Assembly: GCA_963834965.1 (NCBI GenBank)
Contig: CAWIEI010000006.1
Location: 143,846 to 207,845 of the forward strand
Length of the DNA: 64,000 nucleotides
Reading direction: 5' to 3'
Source of the DNA: Fodinibacter sp963834965
GTDB lineage: Bacteria > Actinomycetota > Actinomycetes > Actinomycetales > Dermatophilaceae
Shown here: positions 12,020 through 20,020 of the stretch, piece by piece
Position numbering within the stretch: position 1 is the first letter of the stretch
Layout of the letters: the number at the start of each line of letters is the position of its first letter
Notes under the pieces: generated by a model
The model's input: only the letters and a program-made list of their open reading frames with translations
Told to the model about the DNA's origin: nothing
Database searches by the model: none
Position numbers and translations under genes: made by a program

Positions 12020-12034
12020 GCCCCCTAGGGCTCA
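12017..12034. terminator. bidirectional hairpin containing both stop codons of dodecin and nusB
   Basis: TGAGCCC-CCTA-GGGCTCA is a perfect seven-pair palindrome with a four-base loop. Its left end is the dodecin TGA (12017-12019) and its right end, on the other strand, is the nusB TGA (12034-12032). It can fold in either transcript. There is no T-tract, as is common in high-GC actinobacteria, so it may act as a weak terminator or 3'-end stabiliser. Confidence 0.5.
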
Positions 12035-12445
12035 GGCCAGGGTCGGCTTGACCTCGGCGAGCCGGGCCAGCAGGCCGTTGACGAAACGCGGGCTGTCGTC
12101 GGTGGACAGCTCGGTGGCCAGGCCCACCCACTCGCTGATCGCGACCGGCTCGGGCACATCGCTGGACCAGAGCACCTCGTAGGCCCCCAACCGCAGGATC
12201 GCCCGGTCCACCGCCGGCATCCGCTGCAGTGTCCAGCCCTGCGAGTACGTGGAGATCAGCTCGTCGACCTGGCCCCAGTGCTCCACGACCCCCATCACCA
12301 GGTCGGCGGTGAACTCCGACAGCGGCGCCTCGGTCACCGGCGCCGCCAGCCGCTCACGGAGCAGGTCGGCGGCGTTGACCCCGCGCTGCTCGGCCTCGAA
12401 GAGGAGGTCGAGGGCACGCTTGCGGGCCTTGGTGCGGGCGGCCAC
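12032..12445 (-). CDS. nusB: transcription antitermination factor NusB
   Basis: NusB with NusE (ribosomal protein S10) binds boxA RNA and supports antitermination of rRNA operons. The 137-residue all-helical protein opens with ARTKARKRALDLLFEAEQRG and contains the conserved MPAVDRAILRLGAYEVLW near residue 75 and a C-terminal FVNGLLARLAE. Start is a GTG at 12445, four bases after the efp stop; efp-nusB is the classical actinobacterial pair. Confidence 0.96.
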   Translation of the reverse strand: MAARTKARKRALDLLFEAEQRGVNAADLLRERLAAPVTEAPLSEFTADLVMGVVEHWGQVDELISTYSQGWTLQRMPAVDRAILRLGAYEVLWSSDVPEPVAISEWVGLATELSTDDSPRFVNGLLARLAEVKPTLA

Positions 12446-12448
12446 GGG

Positions 12449-13009
12449 TCAGCTGACCCGGCCGAGGTAGGACCCGTCGCGGGTGTCGACCTTGATCTTG
12501 GTGCCGGTCTCGAGGAACAGCGGCACGGCCACCTCGGCACCGGTCTCGACCGTGGCCGGCTTGGTGCCACCGGTCGAGCGGTCGCCCTGCAGGCCCGGCT
12601 CGGTGTAGGTGATCTCGAGCACGACCGACGCCGGCAGCTCGATGAACAGCACGTTGCCGTCGTGGCGCGCGACGACGACGTCCTGGTTCTCGAGCAGGAA
12701 CTTCGAGGCGTCGCCCACGGTCTCCGGGCGCACCGGGATCTGGTCGTAGGTGTCGCCGTCCATGAAGATGAAGTCGGTGCCGTCGTTGTAGAGGTACTGC
12801 ATGTTGCGCTTGTCGACGTTCGCGGTCTCCACCTTGACGCCGGCGTTGAAGGTCTTGTCGACGACCTTGCCGCTGAGGACGTTCTTCAGCTTGGTGCGCA
12901 CGAACGCCGGGCCCTTGCCGGGCTTGACGTGCTGGAACTCCACGACGGTCCACAGCTGGCCCTCGATGTTGAGGACGAGGCCGTTCTTGAGGTCGTTGGT
13001 CGATGCCAC
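12449..13009 (-). CDS. efp: translation elongation factor P
   Basis: EF-P relieves ribosome stalling at polyproline stretches. The 186-residue protein has three beta domains; the tip loop of domain I reads KPGKGPAFV at about residues 29-37, the PGKGPA type of Actinobacteria, which is reported to work without the modifications needed by other EF-P classes. The C-terminal OB domain ends TGTKIKVDTRDGSYLGRV as expected. Start is a GTG at 13009. It is the upstream partner of nusB. The 280-base gap before it contains only repeat-like sequence. Confidence 0.96.
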   Translation of the reverse strand: MASTNDLKNGLVLNIEGQLWTVVEFQHVKPGKGPAFVRTKLKNVLSGKVVDKTFNAGVKVETANVDKRNMQYLYNDGTDFIFMDGDTYDQIPVRPETVGDASKFLLENQDVVVARHDGNVLFIELPASVVLEITYTEPGLQGDRSTGGTKPATVETGAEVAVPLFLETGTKIKVDTRDGSYLGRVS

Positions 13010-13170
13010 GGGTGGTTCTTCGCTTTCGTCACGACGGTGCGACGCGGCGACCGGATGCGGGCGCGCGTCACCCCCGCGAGGGGATGGGAATCGACCGATC
13101 CTATCGCGCCGGAGGCCCTCCCCCGTCCGCCGCGGGGCTGGGTGGGTGAGGCCGGAGCCCTGCCGTCGCG

Positions 13171-13268
13171 TCTGGTCCATCTCTTCGGGTGGCGGCGGTC
13201 TGCTGGGCCGGCGGCGCCACCGCGTCACCAGCCGGAGAGAGCCCCGCCATCCCGGCATCCGAACCAGA
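13171..13268. repeat. structured repeat A, right of efp
   Basis: Begins TCTGGTCCAT at 13171, continues with a TTCGGGTGGCGG block, includes CACCAGCCGG, and closes with ACCAGA at 13263-13268, the inverse of its start. The same order of elements occurs at 14362-14447 on the other side of the DUF559-like gene, so I read them as two diverged copies of one palindromic element. Copy A is the more degenerate. Confidence 0.45.
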
Positions 13269-13289
13269 GCCGGCGTGCGCCGCGGGGGC

Positions 13290-14246
13290 TCAGGAGGCTG
13301 CGGCGCCGCGGTCGAGCCAGGTGTTGCGTGCCTGAGCACGAACACCCTGCTCGGCGAGGATGCCGGCCAGCCGGCCCTCGTCGTGGGCGTCGGCCCACAG
13401 CCACCTCGCCACCCGGACCTGCCTGCGGAACCGGTCCTCCCGACGCTTCTCGCGCCACAGGACCTCGGCGGCCTCGGTCGGGTCGGCGTCAGGTGCCACG
13501 CCGTACTTGCGCCGACCGTCGAACTCGCCGACGACCCCCGGCCATCCGAAGTCGGCGACCCCGGCCAGACCGTCGGCATCCTCGACCGGCACCTGGAGCT
13601 CTGGCCGCGGAAGGTTGAGCCGGAACATGACGGCGCGGGACAGGCTTTCGCCCGCGGACATCGAGCACGGGTCGGCCAGCTCGACCACGAGCAGTGCACG
13701 AGGGCGGCCCTTGACCCTGGAAGGCACAGCGGCCGCGGCCTCCACGAGCTGGGGCCGCGTGCACAGGCCGTGCCTCAAGGCGTGGTCGGCAACAGCCAGC
13801 CCACGAGCGAGCGAGCCGGTGCGGGCGAGGTCCACGACGGTTCGCGGGACGTCGGTGACGAGCAGTCCGTGCGCCAGCACGGACTGCTCGTCAGGGGCGC
13901 CGACATGCACCTTGATCAGCCTCGACCCCCGCGTTCGAGGTCCGGTGGCGAGCCTCGACACGTGCGCCGGGAAGGGCTCGACATTCGGCAGGCCCCACAC
14001 GGCCGCGGCCGACTCGAGGGCGAAGACGTGCTGGCCCGGCATCCGCGAGACGAGGTCGGTGGCGTGGACGAGTGCCGCATGCCGCTGCTCGGGGGTGAGG
14101 CGCTGCCACGCCGACGCCTCGATCCAGACCCCCTGACGCACGTGGTGCCAGCCGTGGCGAGCCGGGTCGTCGCCCAGGCGGCGCAGGTCCTGGCCCAGGC
14201 GGAGCAGCCCCCGGTCGAAGGGGGTCGGAGCGGGATCGCCGAGCAT
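13290..14246 (-). CDS. DUF559 / AbiEi-antitoxin-like protein
   Basis: A 318-residue protein of a type common in actinobacteria. The N-terminal part has the winged-helix-like opening of AbiEi-type antitoxin proteins (VRQGVWIEASAWQRLTPEQR near residue 37, then LESAAAVWGLP). The C-terminal part resembles the Vsr/DUF559 nuclease fold, with ADFGWPGVVGEFDGRRKYG near residue 230 supplying conserved Asp, Glu and Lys. Function is unproven; no AbiEii-like nucleotidyltransferase partner is adjacent, so calling it an antitoxin would be unsupported. It lies alone between aroB and efp, where aroQ (and often pepQ) stands in related genomes, with repeats on both sides, which suggests an inserted or replacement gene. 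Confidence 0.7.
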   Translation of the reverse strand: MLGDPAPTPFDRGLLRLGQDLRRLGDDPARHGWHHVRQGVWIEASAWQRLTPEQRHAALVHATDLVSRMPGQHVFALESAAAVWGLPNVEPFPAHVSRLATGPRTRGSRLIKVHVGAPDEQSVLAHGLLVTDVPRTVVDLARTGSLARGLAVADHALRHGLCTRPQLVEAAAAVPSRVKGRPRALLVVELADPCSMSAGESLSRAVMFRLNLPRPELQVPVEDADGLAGVADFGWPGVVGEFDGRRKYGVAPDADPTEAAEVLWREKRREDRFRRQVRVARWLWADAHDEGRLAGILAEQGVRAQARNTWLDRGAAAS

Positions 14247-14323
14247 CCCAGCACGATGGCAGAGTCCGCGACCTCGCTCGGTCCGTCATCCACAGGGCTC
14301 GGTGGCCTGTGGCTCATCCTCCG

Positions 14324-14380
14324 GGCTCTGGTCCATCCTCCGGGCTCTGGTCCATCTGCGCGGCTCTGGTCCATTCGCCC
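14324..14380. repeat. 19-bp tandem repeat, three copies
   Basis: GGCTCTGGTCCAT starts at 14324, 14343 and 14362, an exact 19-base period; the sequence between the cores is CCTCCG, then diverges in the third copy. The array runs into structured repeat B and lies just upstream of the DUF559-like gene. Confidence 0.8.
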
Positions 14381-14447
14381 GGGTGGCGGTGCCATGACAC
14401 CACCAGCCCGGCAAACCAACACCACCGGGGCAGACCGACCAGAGCCG
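14361..14447. repeat. structured repeat B (nested inverted repeat)
   Basis: CGGCTCTGGTC at 14361-14371 is perfectly complementary to GACCAGAGCCG at 14437-14447. Inside lies a second, imperfect stem (CCGGGTGG...GGTG against CACC...CCAGCCCGG). The form is that of a REP-like or small palindromic mobile element. A diverged copy lies at 13171-13268. Confidence 0.6.
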
Positions 14448-14498
14448 AGGGATGCCGGGTCCACGGGCGAGCCGCCCGGCGCCAGCCCGGGGCCGCAC

Positions 14499-15596
14499 TC
14501 AGGCGGAGATGGCGTCGAACGCCTCGCGCAGCCAGGCCTCGTCGGGGCCCTCGAGACGCACCGGCCGCCCGATGCCCTCGAGCACGACGAACCGCAGCAC
14601 CGCGCCGCGTGACTTCTTGTCGCGGCGCATCACGGCGAGCAGGCTGTCGAACGAGCCGTCCGGATACGACGTGGGCAGCCCCACGGAGGTCAGCACCGAC
14701 CGGTGCCGCGCCACGTCGTGCACGCCGAGGTGGCCCGAGCGCAGCGCGAGCTCGGCGGCGAACACCATCCCGATGGCCACCGCCTCCCCGTGCCGGCGCC
14801 GGTAGCCCTCGGCCTGCTCGATCGCGTGCCCCAGGGTGTGCCCGTAGTTGAGGATCTCGCGCAGCCACGACTCGGTGAGGTCCTGGGCCACGACCTCGGC
14901 CTTGACCCGGATCGCCCGCTCGATCAGCTCGCGGGTGTGCGGGCCGTCCCAGCGCACCGCACCGGCCGGGTCGGACTCCACGAGGTCGAGGATGACCGGG
15001 TCAGCGATGAACCCGGCCTTGACCACCTCGGCCAGCCCGGCCGCGAGGTCGGCCCGCGGGAGGGTCTGAAGCGCGTCGAGGTCGCAGAGCACCCCGGCGG
15101 GCTCGTGGAACGCGCCGACGAGGTTCTTGCCCTGGGCGGTGTTGATGCCGGTCTTGCCACCGACGGCGGCGTCGACCATGGCGAGCAGGGTCGTCGGCAC
15201 GTGCACCACGGCCACCCCGCGCAGCCAGGTCGCGGCGACGAACCCGGCGAGGTCGGTGACCGTGCCGCCGCCGACGGCCACCACGGCATCCGAGCGCGTG
15301 AACGCGTGCTTGCCCAGCCGCGCCCACAGGCCCGACACGACGTCGGCGGTCTTGGCGGTCTCGGCGTCGGGCACCACGGCCTCGTGCACCTCGAGCCCCG
15401 CCCTGCGCAGCTGCGACACCACGGGGGCGGCCAGCCGCGAGAGCGCCTCGGGCCGCACCACGAGCACCTGCCGCACCCCCGGCGCGAGCAGCCCCACGAC
15501 CCGGTCGGACACCCCGTGCCCGATGACGACGTCGTACACGTCACCGACCCGGATGACGGTGGCGTCACCCCCGCGGCCCGCCTCGCCGTCGCTCAC
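14499..15596 (-). CDS. aroB: 3-dehydroquinate synthase
   Basis: Second step of the shikimate pathway: DAHP to 3-dehydroquinate, NAD- and metal-dependent. The 365-residue protein has the NAD-binding GGGTVTDLAGFVAATW near residue 110, the metal- and substrate-binding PTTLLAMVDAAVGGKTGIN near residue 135, and the metal-ligand histidines in LNYGHTLGHAIEQ and RRHGEAVAIGM. Start is a GTG at 15596 overlapping the aroK stop (GTGA). Together with aroK, aroC and aroE this is most of a shikimate operon. Confidence 0.95.
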   Translation of the reverse strand: MSDGEAGRGGDATVIRVGDVYDVVIGHGVSDRVVGLLAPGVRQVLVVRPEALSRLAAPVVSQLRRAGLEVHEAVVPDAETAKTADVVSGLWARLGKHAFTRSDAVVAVGGGTVTDLAGFVAATWLRGVAVVHVPTTLLAMVDAAVGGKTGINTAQGKNLVGAFHEPAGVLCDLDALQTLPRADLAAGLAEVVKAGFIADPVILDLVESDPAGAVRWDGPHTRELIERAIRVKAEVVAQDLTESWLREILNYGHTLGHAIEQAEGYRRRHGEAVAIGMVFAAELALRSGHLGVHDVARHRSVLTSVGLPTSYPDGSFDSLLAVMRRDKKSRGAVLRFVVLEGIGRPVRLEGPDEAWLREAFDAISA

Positions 15597-16096
15597 GACT
15601 CCCCCAGCAGCCGGGCGACCTCCGCCGCCACCTCGGCCGGGGTGCGCCCGGCGGTGTCGACCCGGAAGGTCGCCACCCGCTCGTAGACCGGGCGGCGCTC
15701 GTTCATCAGCCGCACCCACGAGGCGCGCGGGTTGACGGCCAGCAGCGGCCGGCTCTGGTCGAAGCCGACCCGCTTGGAGGCGTCGGCGATGCCGACGTCG
15801 AGGAACACCACGGTCTGCCCCACGAGCAGCTGCTCGGTCACCGGGTCGACCGGTGCCCCGCCGCCAAGGGCCAGCACGCCGGCGTCCTGCGCCAGCGCGC
15901 GGGCCACCTCGGCCCGCTCGAGCGCCCGGAAGGCCGGCTCGCCGTCCTCGACGAAGATGTCCGAGATCGTGCGCCCGGCAGCCGCCTCGATCGCGGCATC
16001 CGTGTCGTGCAGCGGCAGCCCGAGCAGCTCGGCCAGCGCTGCGCCCGCGGTGCTCTTGCCCGACCCGGGCGGGCCGACCAGCACGACGCGCGGCAT
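15593..16096 (-). CDS. aroK: shikimate kinase
   Basis: Phosphorylates shikimate at the 3-hydroxyl. The 167-residue P-loop kinase has Walker A GPPGSGKST at residues 8-16, the shikimate-binding aspartate in LHDTDAAIE near residue 32, the glycine motif ALGGGAPV near residue 77 and the lid arginine in ASKRVGFDQSRPLL. Its ATG shares one base with the aroC stop (TGATG). Confidence 0.95.
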   Translation of the reverse strand: MPRVVLVGPPGSGKSTAGAALAELLGLPLHDTDAAIEAAAGRTISDIFVEDGEPAFRALERAEVARALAQDAGVLALGGGAPVDPVTEQLLVGQTVVFLDVGIADASKRVGFDQSRPLLAVNPRASWVRLMNERRPVYERVATFRVDTAGRTPAEVAAEVARLLGES

Positions 16097-17325
16097 CAGT
16101 CCTCCCAGGTGCGCATGGATGCCGGGATGGCCGCGAGGTAGGCCGCGTGGTTGCGGGCGGTCTCGCTCACCGAGTCGCCGCCGAACTTCTCCAGGCACGC
16201 CTCGGCGAGCACGAGCGCGACCATCGCCTCGGCCACGACCCCCGCGGCGGGCACGGCACACACGTCGGAGCGCTGGTGGATGGCGCGGGCCGGCTCGTCG
16301 GAGGCCACGTCGACCGTCTCCAGCGCCCGCGGCACGGTGCTGATCGGCTTCATCGCCGCGCGCACGCGCAGCAGCCCGCCGACCGACATCCCGCCCTCGG
16401 TGCCGCCGGCCCGCCCGGTGCGGCGGCGGATGACACCATCGGGGCCACGCTCCATCTCGTCGTGGGCGACCGACCCGCGGCGGGCCGCGGTGCGGAAGCC
16501 GTCGCCGATCTCGACGCCCTTGATCGCCTGGATGCCCATCAGCGCCCCGGCGAGCCGCGCGTCGAGGCGGCGGTCCCAGTGCACGTGCGAGCCCAGCCCC
16601 GGCGGCAGCCCGGTGACGACCACCTCGACCACCCCGCCGAGGGTGTCGCCGTCCTTGTGGGCGGCCTCGATCTCGGCGACCATCGCCTCCGACCCCTCGG
16701 GGTCGAAGGCGCGCACCGGGTCGGCGTCGAGCGCCTCGACGTCGTCGGCGGTCGGCAGCGGCGCGTCGTCGGACACCGAGGCCCAGCCGATCGCGACCGT
16801 GTGCGACACCAGCCGGATGCCGTAGGCCTGCTCGAGGAACCGCGCGGCCACCTCGCCCAGGGCCACCCGGGCCGCTGTCTCGCGCGCCGAGGCCCGCTCG
16901 AGCACCGGCCGCGCGTCGTCGAAGGCGTACTTCTGCATGCCGACGAGGTCGGCGTGGCCGGGGCGCGGCCGGGTGAGCGGCCGGTTGCGGGCGATCTCCT
17001 TCTCGGCGTTGACGTCGTCGGCGGCCGCGAGTGCGTCGGCGTCGACCGGGTCGGGGCTCATCACCGTCTGCCACTTGGGCCACTCCGAGTTGCCGATCCG
17101 GATCGCGATCGGCGAGCCCAGGGTCAGCCCGTGCCGCACCCCACCGAGGAACTCCACCGCGTCCTGCTCGAACTTCATCCGGGCGCCGCGGCCGTAGCCC
17201 AGCCGGCGGCGCGCGAGGGCCCGGGCGACGTCGGCCGTGGTGACCTCGACGCCCGCGGGCACCCCGTCGATGGTCGCGACGAGCGCGGGCCCGTGCGACT
17301 CTCCGGCGGTCAGCCAACGCAGCAT
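16096..17325 (-). CDS. aroC: chorismate synthase
   Basis: Converts EPSP to chorismate with reduced FMN. The 409-residue protein opens MLRWLTAGESHGPALVATI (family signature 1), contains GRGARMKFEQD, the signature RPRPGHADLVGMQKY near residue 97, and RTGRAGGTEGGMS near residue 300 (signature 3 region). It is followed by aroK and aroB, and preceded by a prepilin peptidase gene 24 bases upstream. Confidence 0.96.
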   Translation of the reverse strand: MLRWLTAGESHGPALVATIDGVPAGVEVTTADVARALARRRLGYGRGARMKFEQDAVEFLGGVRHGLTLGSPIAIRIGNSEWPKWQTVMSPDPVDADALAAADDVNAEKEIARNRPLTRPRPGHADLVGMQKYAFDDARPVLERASARETAARVALGEVAARFLEQAYGIRLVSHTVAIGWASVSDDAPLPTADDVEALDADPVRAFDPEGSEAMVAEIEAAHKDGDTLGGVVEVVVTGLPPGLGSHVHWDRRLDARLAGALMGIQAIKGVEIGDGFRTAARRGSVAHDEMERGPDGVIRRRTGRAGGTEGGMSVGGLLRVRAAMKPISTVPRALETVDVASDEPARAIHQRSDVCAVPAAGVVAEAMVALVLAEACLEKFGGDSVSETARNHAAYLAAIPASMRTWED

Positions 17326-17349
17326 GGGGTGAATCCTTCCACGCGGCCC

Positions 17350-18033
17350 TCAGCCGCCCAGCAGCCAGGTCAGGATCTGGTCAGCCCACCCGATGGCCAC
17401 CCACGCCCCCAGGCACATCGCCGGGCCGTAGGCGATCGAGCTGCGCAGGCCCACCCGCCGCAGGGCGAGCAGCGCCACGGCGGCCAGGCCACCGACCAGG
17501 ATGCCGGCCAGCAGCCCCACCAGGACCGACCCGGCACCGAGCCAACCGAGCAGCCCCCCGATGACCGGCGCGAGCCGCACGTCGCCCCCGCCGACGCCAC
17601 CGCCGGGCAGCACGGCGAGCAGCAGGTAGACCGCCCCCATCACCAGCGCCCCGACCAGGGCCCCCAGCCAGCGCCGGTCGAGGGTCGCGAGCGAGGCCAC
17701 CGCGAGCAGCGCCACCAGCCACGCACCGGTCGGCACGACCAGGCCCACCGGCAGGCGGTGCACGTCGAGGTCGATCCAGGTCAGGCCCACGGTCAGCCAG
17801 GCGAACAGCAGGTAGGTCGGCAGCGCGGCCCAGCCACCCAGGTCGCCGACCGACCACGCCGCCAGCCCGGCGAGGGCCGCCGTGGCGAGCCCGGGCCACC
17901 AGTTGCGGCCCGGCGCGTGGTCGGCCTCGTCCTCGTCGATGCGGTAGCCACCGGTCGCGAGCGCGCGCCCGGTGAGGTGACCCACCACCCCCAGAACCGC
18001 TGCCGCGGCCACGACCACCCAGAGGGGTGTCAC
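17350..18033 (-). CDS. A24-family prepilin peptidase, short form
   Basis: Membrane aspartyl protease that would process type IV pilin-like signal peptides. The 227-residue chain is nearly all hydrophobic, with about seven membrane segments. The catalytic aspartates are in WIDLDVHRLP (residues 88-90) and GGGDVRL (Asp151, the GxGD motif). It lacks the N-terminal cysteine-bearing methyltransferase domain of full PilD, as is usual for actinobacterial forms. It lies inside the aro operon, as its equivalent does in mycobacteria. No pilin gene is in this window, so its substrate must be elsewhere. It overlaps aroE by four bases. Confidence 0.87.
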   Translation of the reverse strand: MTPLWVVVAAAAVLGVVGHLTGRALATGGYRIDEDEADHAPGRNWWPGLATAALAGLAAWSVGDLGGWAALPTYLLFAWLTVGLTWIDLDVHRLPVGLVVPTGAWLVALLAVASLATLDRRWLGALVGALVMGAVYLLLAVLPGGGVGGGDVRLAPVIGGLLGWLGAGSVLVGLLAGILVGGLAAVALLALRRVGLRSSIAYGPAMCLGAWVAIGWADQILTWLLGG

Positions 18034-18851
18034 TCCTGCCCCAGTGCCGCGCGCCCCGCGGCCGCCATCGCCTCGATCGGGGCGTCGTGACCGGTGAACA
18101 GCCGGAACTGCTCCGCCGCCTGGTGCACGAGCATGTCGAGGCCGCTGACCACCGTCATACCGGCCTCGGCCGCGGCGCGCGCCAGGGGTGTCGGCCAGCC
18201 GGCGTAGACCACGTCGAGCAGGATGCCGGCGTGCGCCGCCGGCACGGTGGCCGCTGCCACCTCACCCGCCGACCCCGGCAGGGTCGACACCACCACGTCG
18301 TCGCGGGTGCTCACCCAAGGCCCCAGTGCCGCCACGGACCCGTTGCGGATGCCGGCACCCAGGTCGAGCGCCCAGGCCAGCAGGTCGGCGGCCCGGCCGG
18401 TGTCACGCGCCCGCACCGTCAGCGTGGTGACGCCCAGCTCGGCCAGGGCCAGCACCGCCGAGCGGGCCGTCGCGCCCGCACCGAGCACCAGGGCGCGCGA
18501 CGGCGCCCCAGGCAGGTGTGGAGCGAGCGCGCGAACGAGCCCGACGACGTCGGTGTTGGTGGCGTCCCACCCGCCGTCGCCGCGGCGCACCAGGGTGTTG
18601 GCGGCGCCCGCCCGGCGCGCCACGGCATCCACCGTCGTGGCGACCTCGACCGCGACCTCCTTCAGCGGCATGGTGAGCGACAGCCCCCGCCACTGCGAGC
18701 CCAACCCGCCGACGAACGCCGCGAGCCCGTCGGCGCCGACCTCGTGGGCGTCGTACTCCCAGCCCGACAGCCCGGCTGCGCGGTAGCCGGCCCGGTGCAG
18801 TGCCGGTGAGAGGGAGTGGGTGATGGGCGAGCCGAGGACAGCCGCCCTCAC
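18030..18851 (-). CDS. aroE: shikimate dehydrogenase
   Basis: Reduces 3-dehydroshikimate to shikimate with NADPH. The 273-residue protein starts at a GTG (18851), reads AAVLGSPITHSLSPALH at the N-terminus (substrate site), has the catalytic lysine in LSLTMPLKEVA near residue 67, the partner Asp in NTDVVG near residue 101, and the glycine-rich nucleotide loop VLGAGATARSAV near residue 122. The GTG overlaps the mltG stop. Confidence 0.94.
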   Translation of the reverse strand: MRAAVLGSPITHSLSPALHRAGYRAAGLSGWEYDAHEVGADGLAAFVGGLGSQWRGLSLTMPLKEVAVEVATTVDAVARRAGAANTLVRRGDGGWDATNTDVVGLVRALAPHLPGAPSRALVLGAGATARSAVLALAELGVTTLTVRARDTGRAADLLAWALDLGAGIRNGSVAALGPWVSTRDDVVVSTLPGSAGEVAAATVPAAHAGILLDVVYAGWPTPLARAAAEAGMTVVSGLDMLVHQAAEQFRLFTGHDAPIEAMAAAGRAALGQE

Positions 18852-20020
18852 TGACCACAGTCCTTCGGCTTGGCCTTGCAGTACGCGTTCAGCTCGGCCA
18901 CGTTGGCGTTGTGCTCGGCCAGCGTGGTGCCGTACTTGGTCTCGCCGGTGATCGGGTTGACCGCGACGAAGAAGAACCACGGTCCGTCGGCCGGGTTGGC
19001 GGCCGCGTCGATCGAGGCCTTGCCGGGGTTGCTGATCGGGCCAGGCGGCAGGCCGGGGTGGATGCGGGTGTTGTAGGGGTTGCGCGCGTCGCTGAGCTCG
19101 GCCTTGGTCGGGAACAGCGACCGGCGCTGCGCGCCGTAGGACACCGCGGCGTCGGACTGGATCAACCCGTAGGCCGGGGGCCCGGTGGTCTCGATGCGGT
19201 TCAGGAAGACCCGGGCGATCTTGGGCCGGTCGACGTCGAGCTTGGCCTCGGCCTCGACCAGCGAGGCCAGGGTGAGCACCTTCTCCCGGTCCTTGGGCTC
19301 GACGCCGGCGTCGTCGAGCACCTTGACGGTCTGCGCGACCATCTTCTTGAGCTGCTCGGTCGCGGTCGAGGTCTTGGAGAACTCGTAGCTCGAGGGGAAC
19401 AGCCAGCCCTCGACCTTGCCCTTGGCCTCCGTCGGCAGCCCGATCGCCTTGGTGTCCTTGGCCGCCTTGACGTACTCCTTGACCGGGATGCCGGTCTGCT
19501 TCGACAGCAGCGCGTAGGTCTCGCTCGCCCACAGGCCCTCGCGCACGGTGGTGCGGTTGATGCTGCGGTTGCCGGGGTCGGCCAGCAGGTCGAACGCCGC
19601 CTGCGCCGGCATCCCCTTCTGCAGCACGTAGGTGCCCGGCTGGATGGCGGCGGCGCGCTTCGGGTCGCTCGTCGCGACCTCGAGGTAGGCGCTGCGCGAC
19701 TTGACCACGCCCGCGTCGCGCAGGGTGGTCGCGATGTCCTCACCGGTCTGGCCCGGCTCGACCACGACGTCGACGTCGCCCTGGCCCGGGCCGGCGAAGT
19801 CGGCCACCTCGGCCTTGGTGAACAGGCCGGTCACCATCGGTGAGAGCACGCTGTAGGCGGCGTAGGCGGCACCCCCCACGAGCACGACCGCGAGCAGGAG
19901 GACGAACCAGCGGCGGCCGCCCTTGCGCGGCTTGCGGTGCCGGTGGGTGTCTCCGCGGCGGCGGGGCGTGGGCGGCGGCTCCCCGAAGAGCGTCTCGGTG
20001 ACGTCGTGGTGCTGGGTCAC
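18848..20020 (-). CDS. mltG: endolytic peptidoglycan transglycosylase MltG
   Basis: MltG cuts nascent glycan strands and is thought to set their length. The 390-residue protein has a basic cytoplasmic tail (RKPRKGGRR), one transmembrane segment at about residues 37-58, a LysM-like subdomain, then the YceG catalytic domain with the catalytic glutamate in LASLVEAEAK near residue 255 and the conserved SYGAQRRSLF and NPYNTRIHPGLPPGPISNPG segments. Start is a GTG at 20020 overlapping the ruvX stop. The alaS-ruvX-mltG-aroE order is standard for actinobacteria. Confidence 0.95.
   Translation of the reverse strand: MTQHHDVTETLFGEPPPTPRRRGDTHRHRKPRKGGRRWFVLLLAVVLVGGAAYAAYSVLSPMVTGLFTKAEVADFAGPGQGDVDVVVEPGQTGEDIATTLRDAGVVKSRSAYLEVATSDPKRAAAIQPGTYVLQKGMPAQAAFDLLADPGNRSINRTTVREGLWASETYALLSKQTGIPVKEYVKAAKDTKAIGLPTEAKGKVEGWLFPSSYEFSKTSTATEQLKKMVAQTVKVLDDAGVEPKDREKVLTLASLVEAEAKLDVDRPKIARVFLNRIETTGPPAYGLIQSDAAVSYGAQRRSLFPTKAELSDARNPYNTRIHPGLPPGPISNPGKASIDAAANPADGPWFFFVAVNPITGETKYGTTLAEHNANVAELNAYCKAKPKDCGQ

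Noticed and set aside
13290..14246. Complete AbiE phage-defence system
   Set aside because: Only the antitoxin-like/DUF559 protein is present; no AbiEii nucleotidyltransferase lies next to it.
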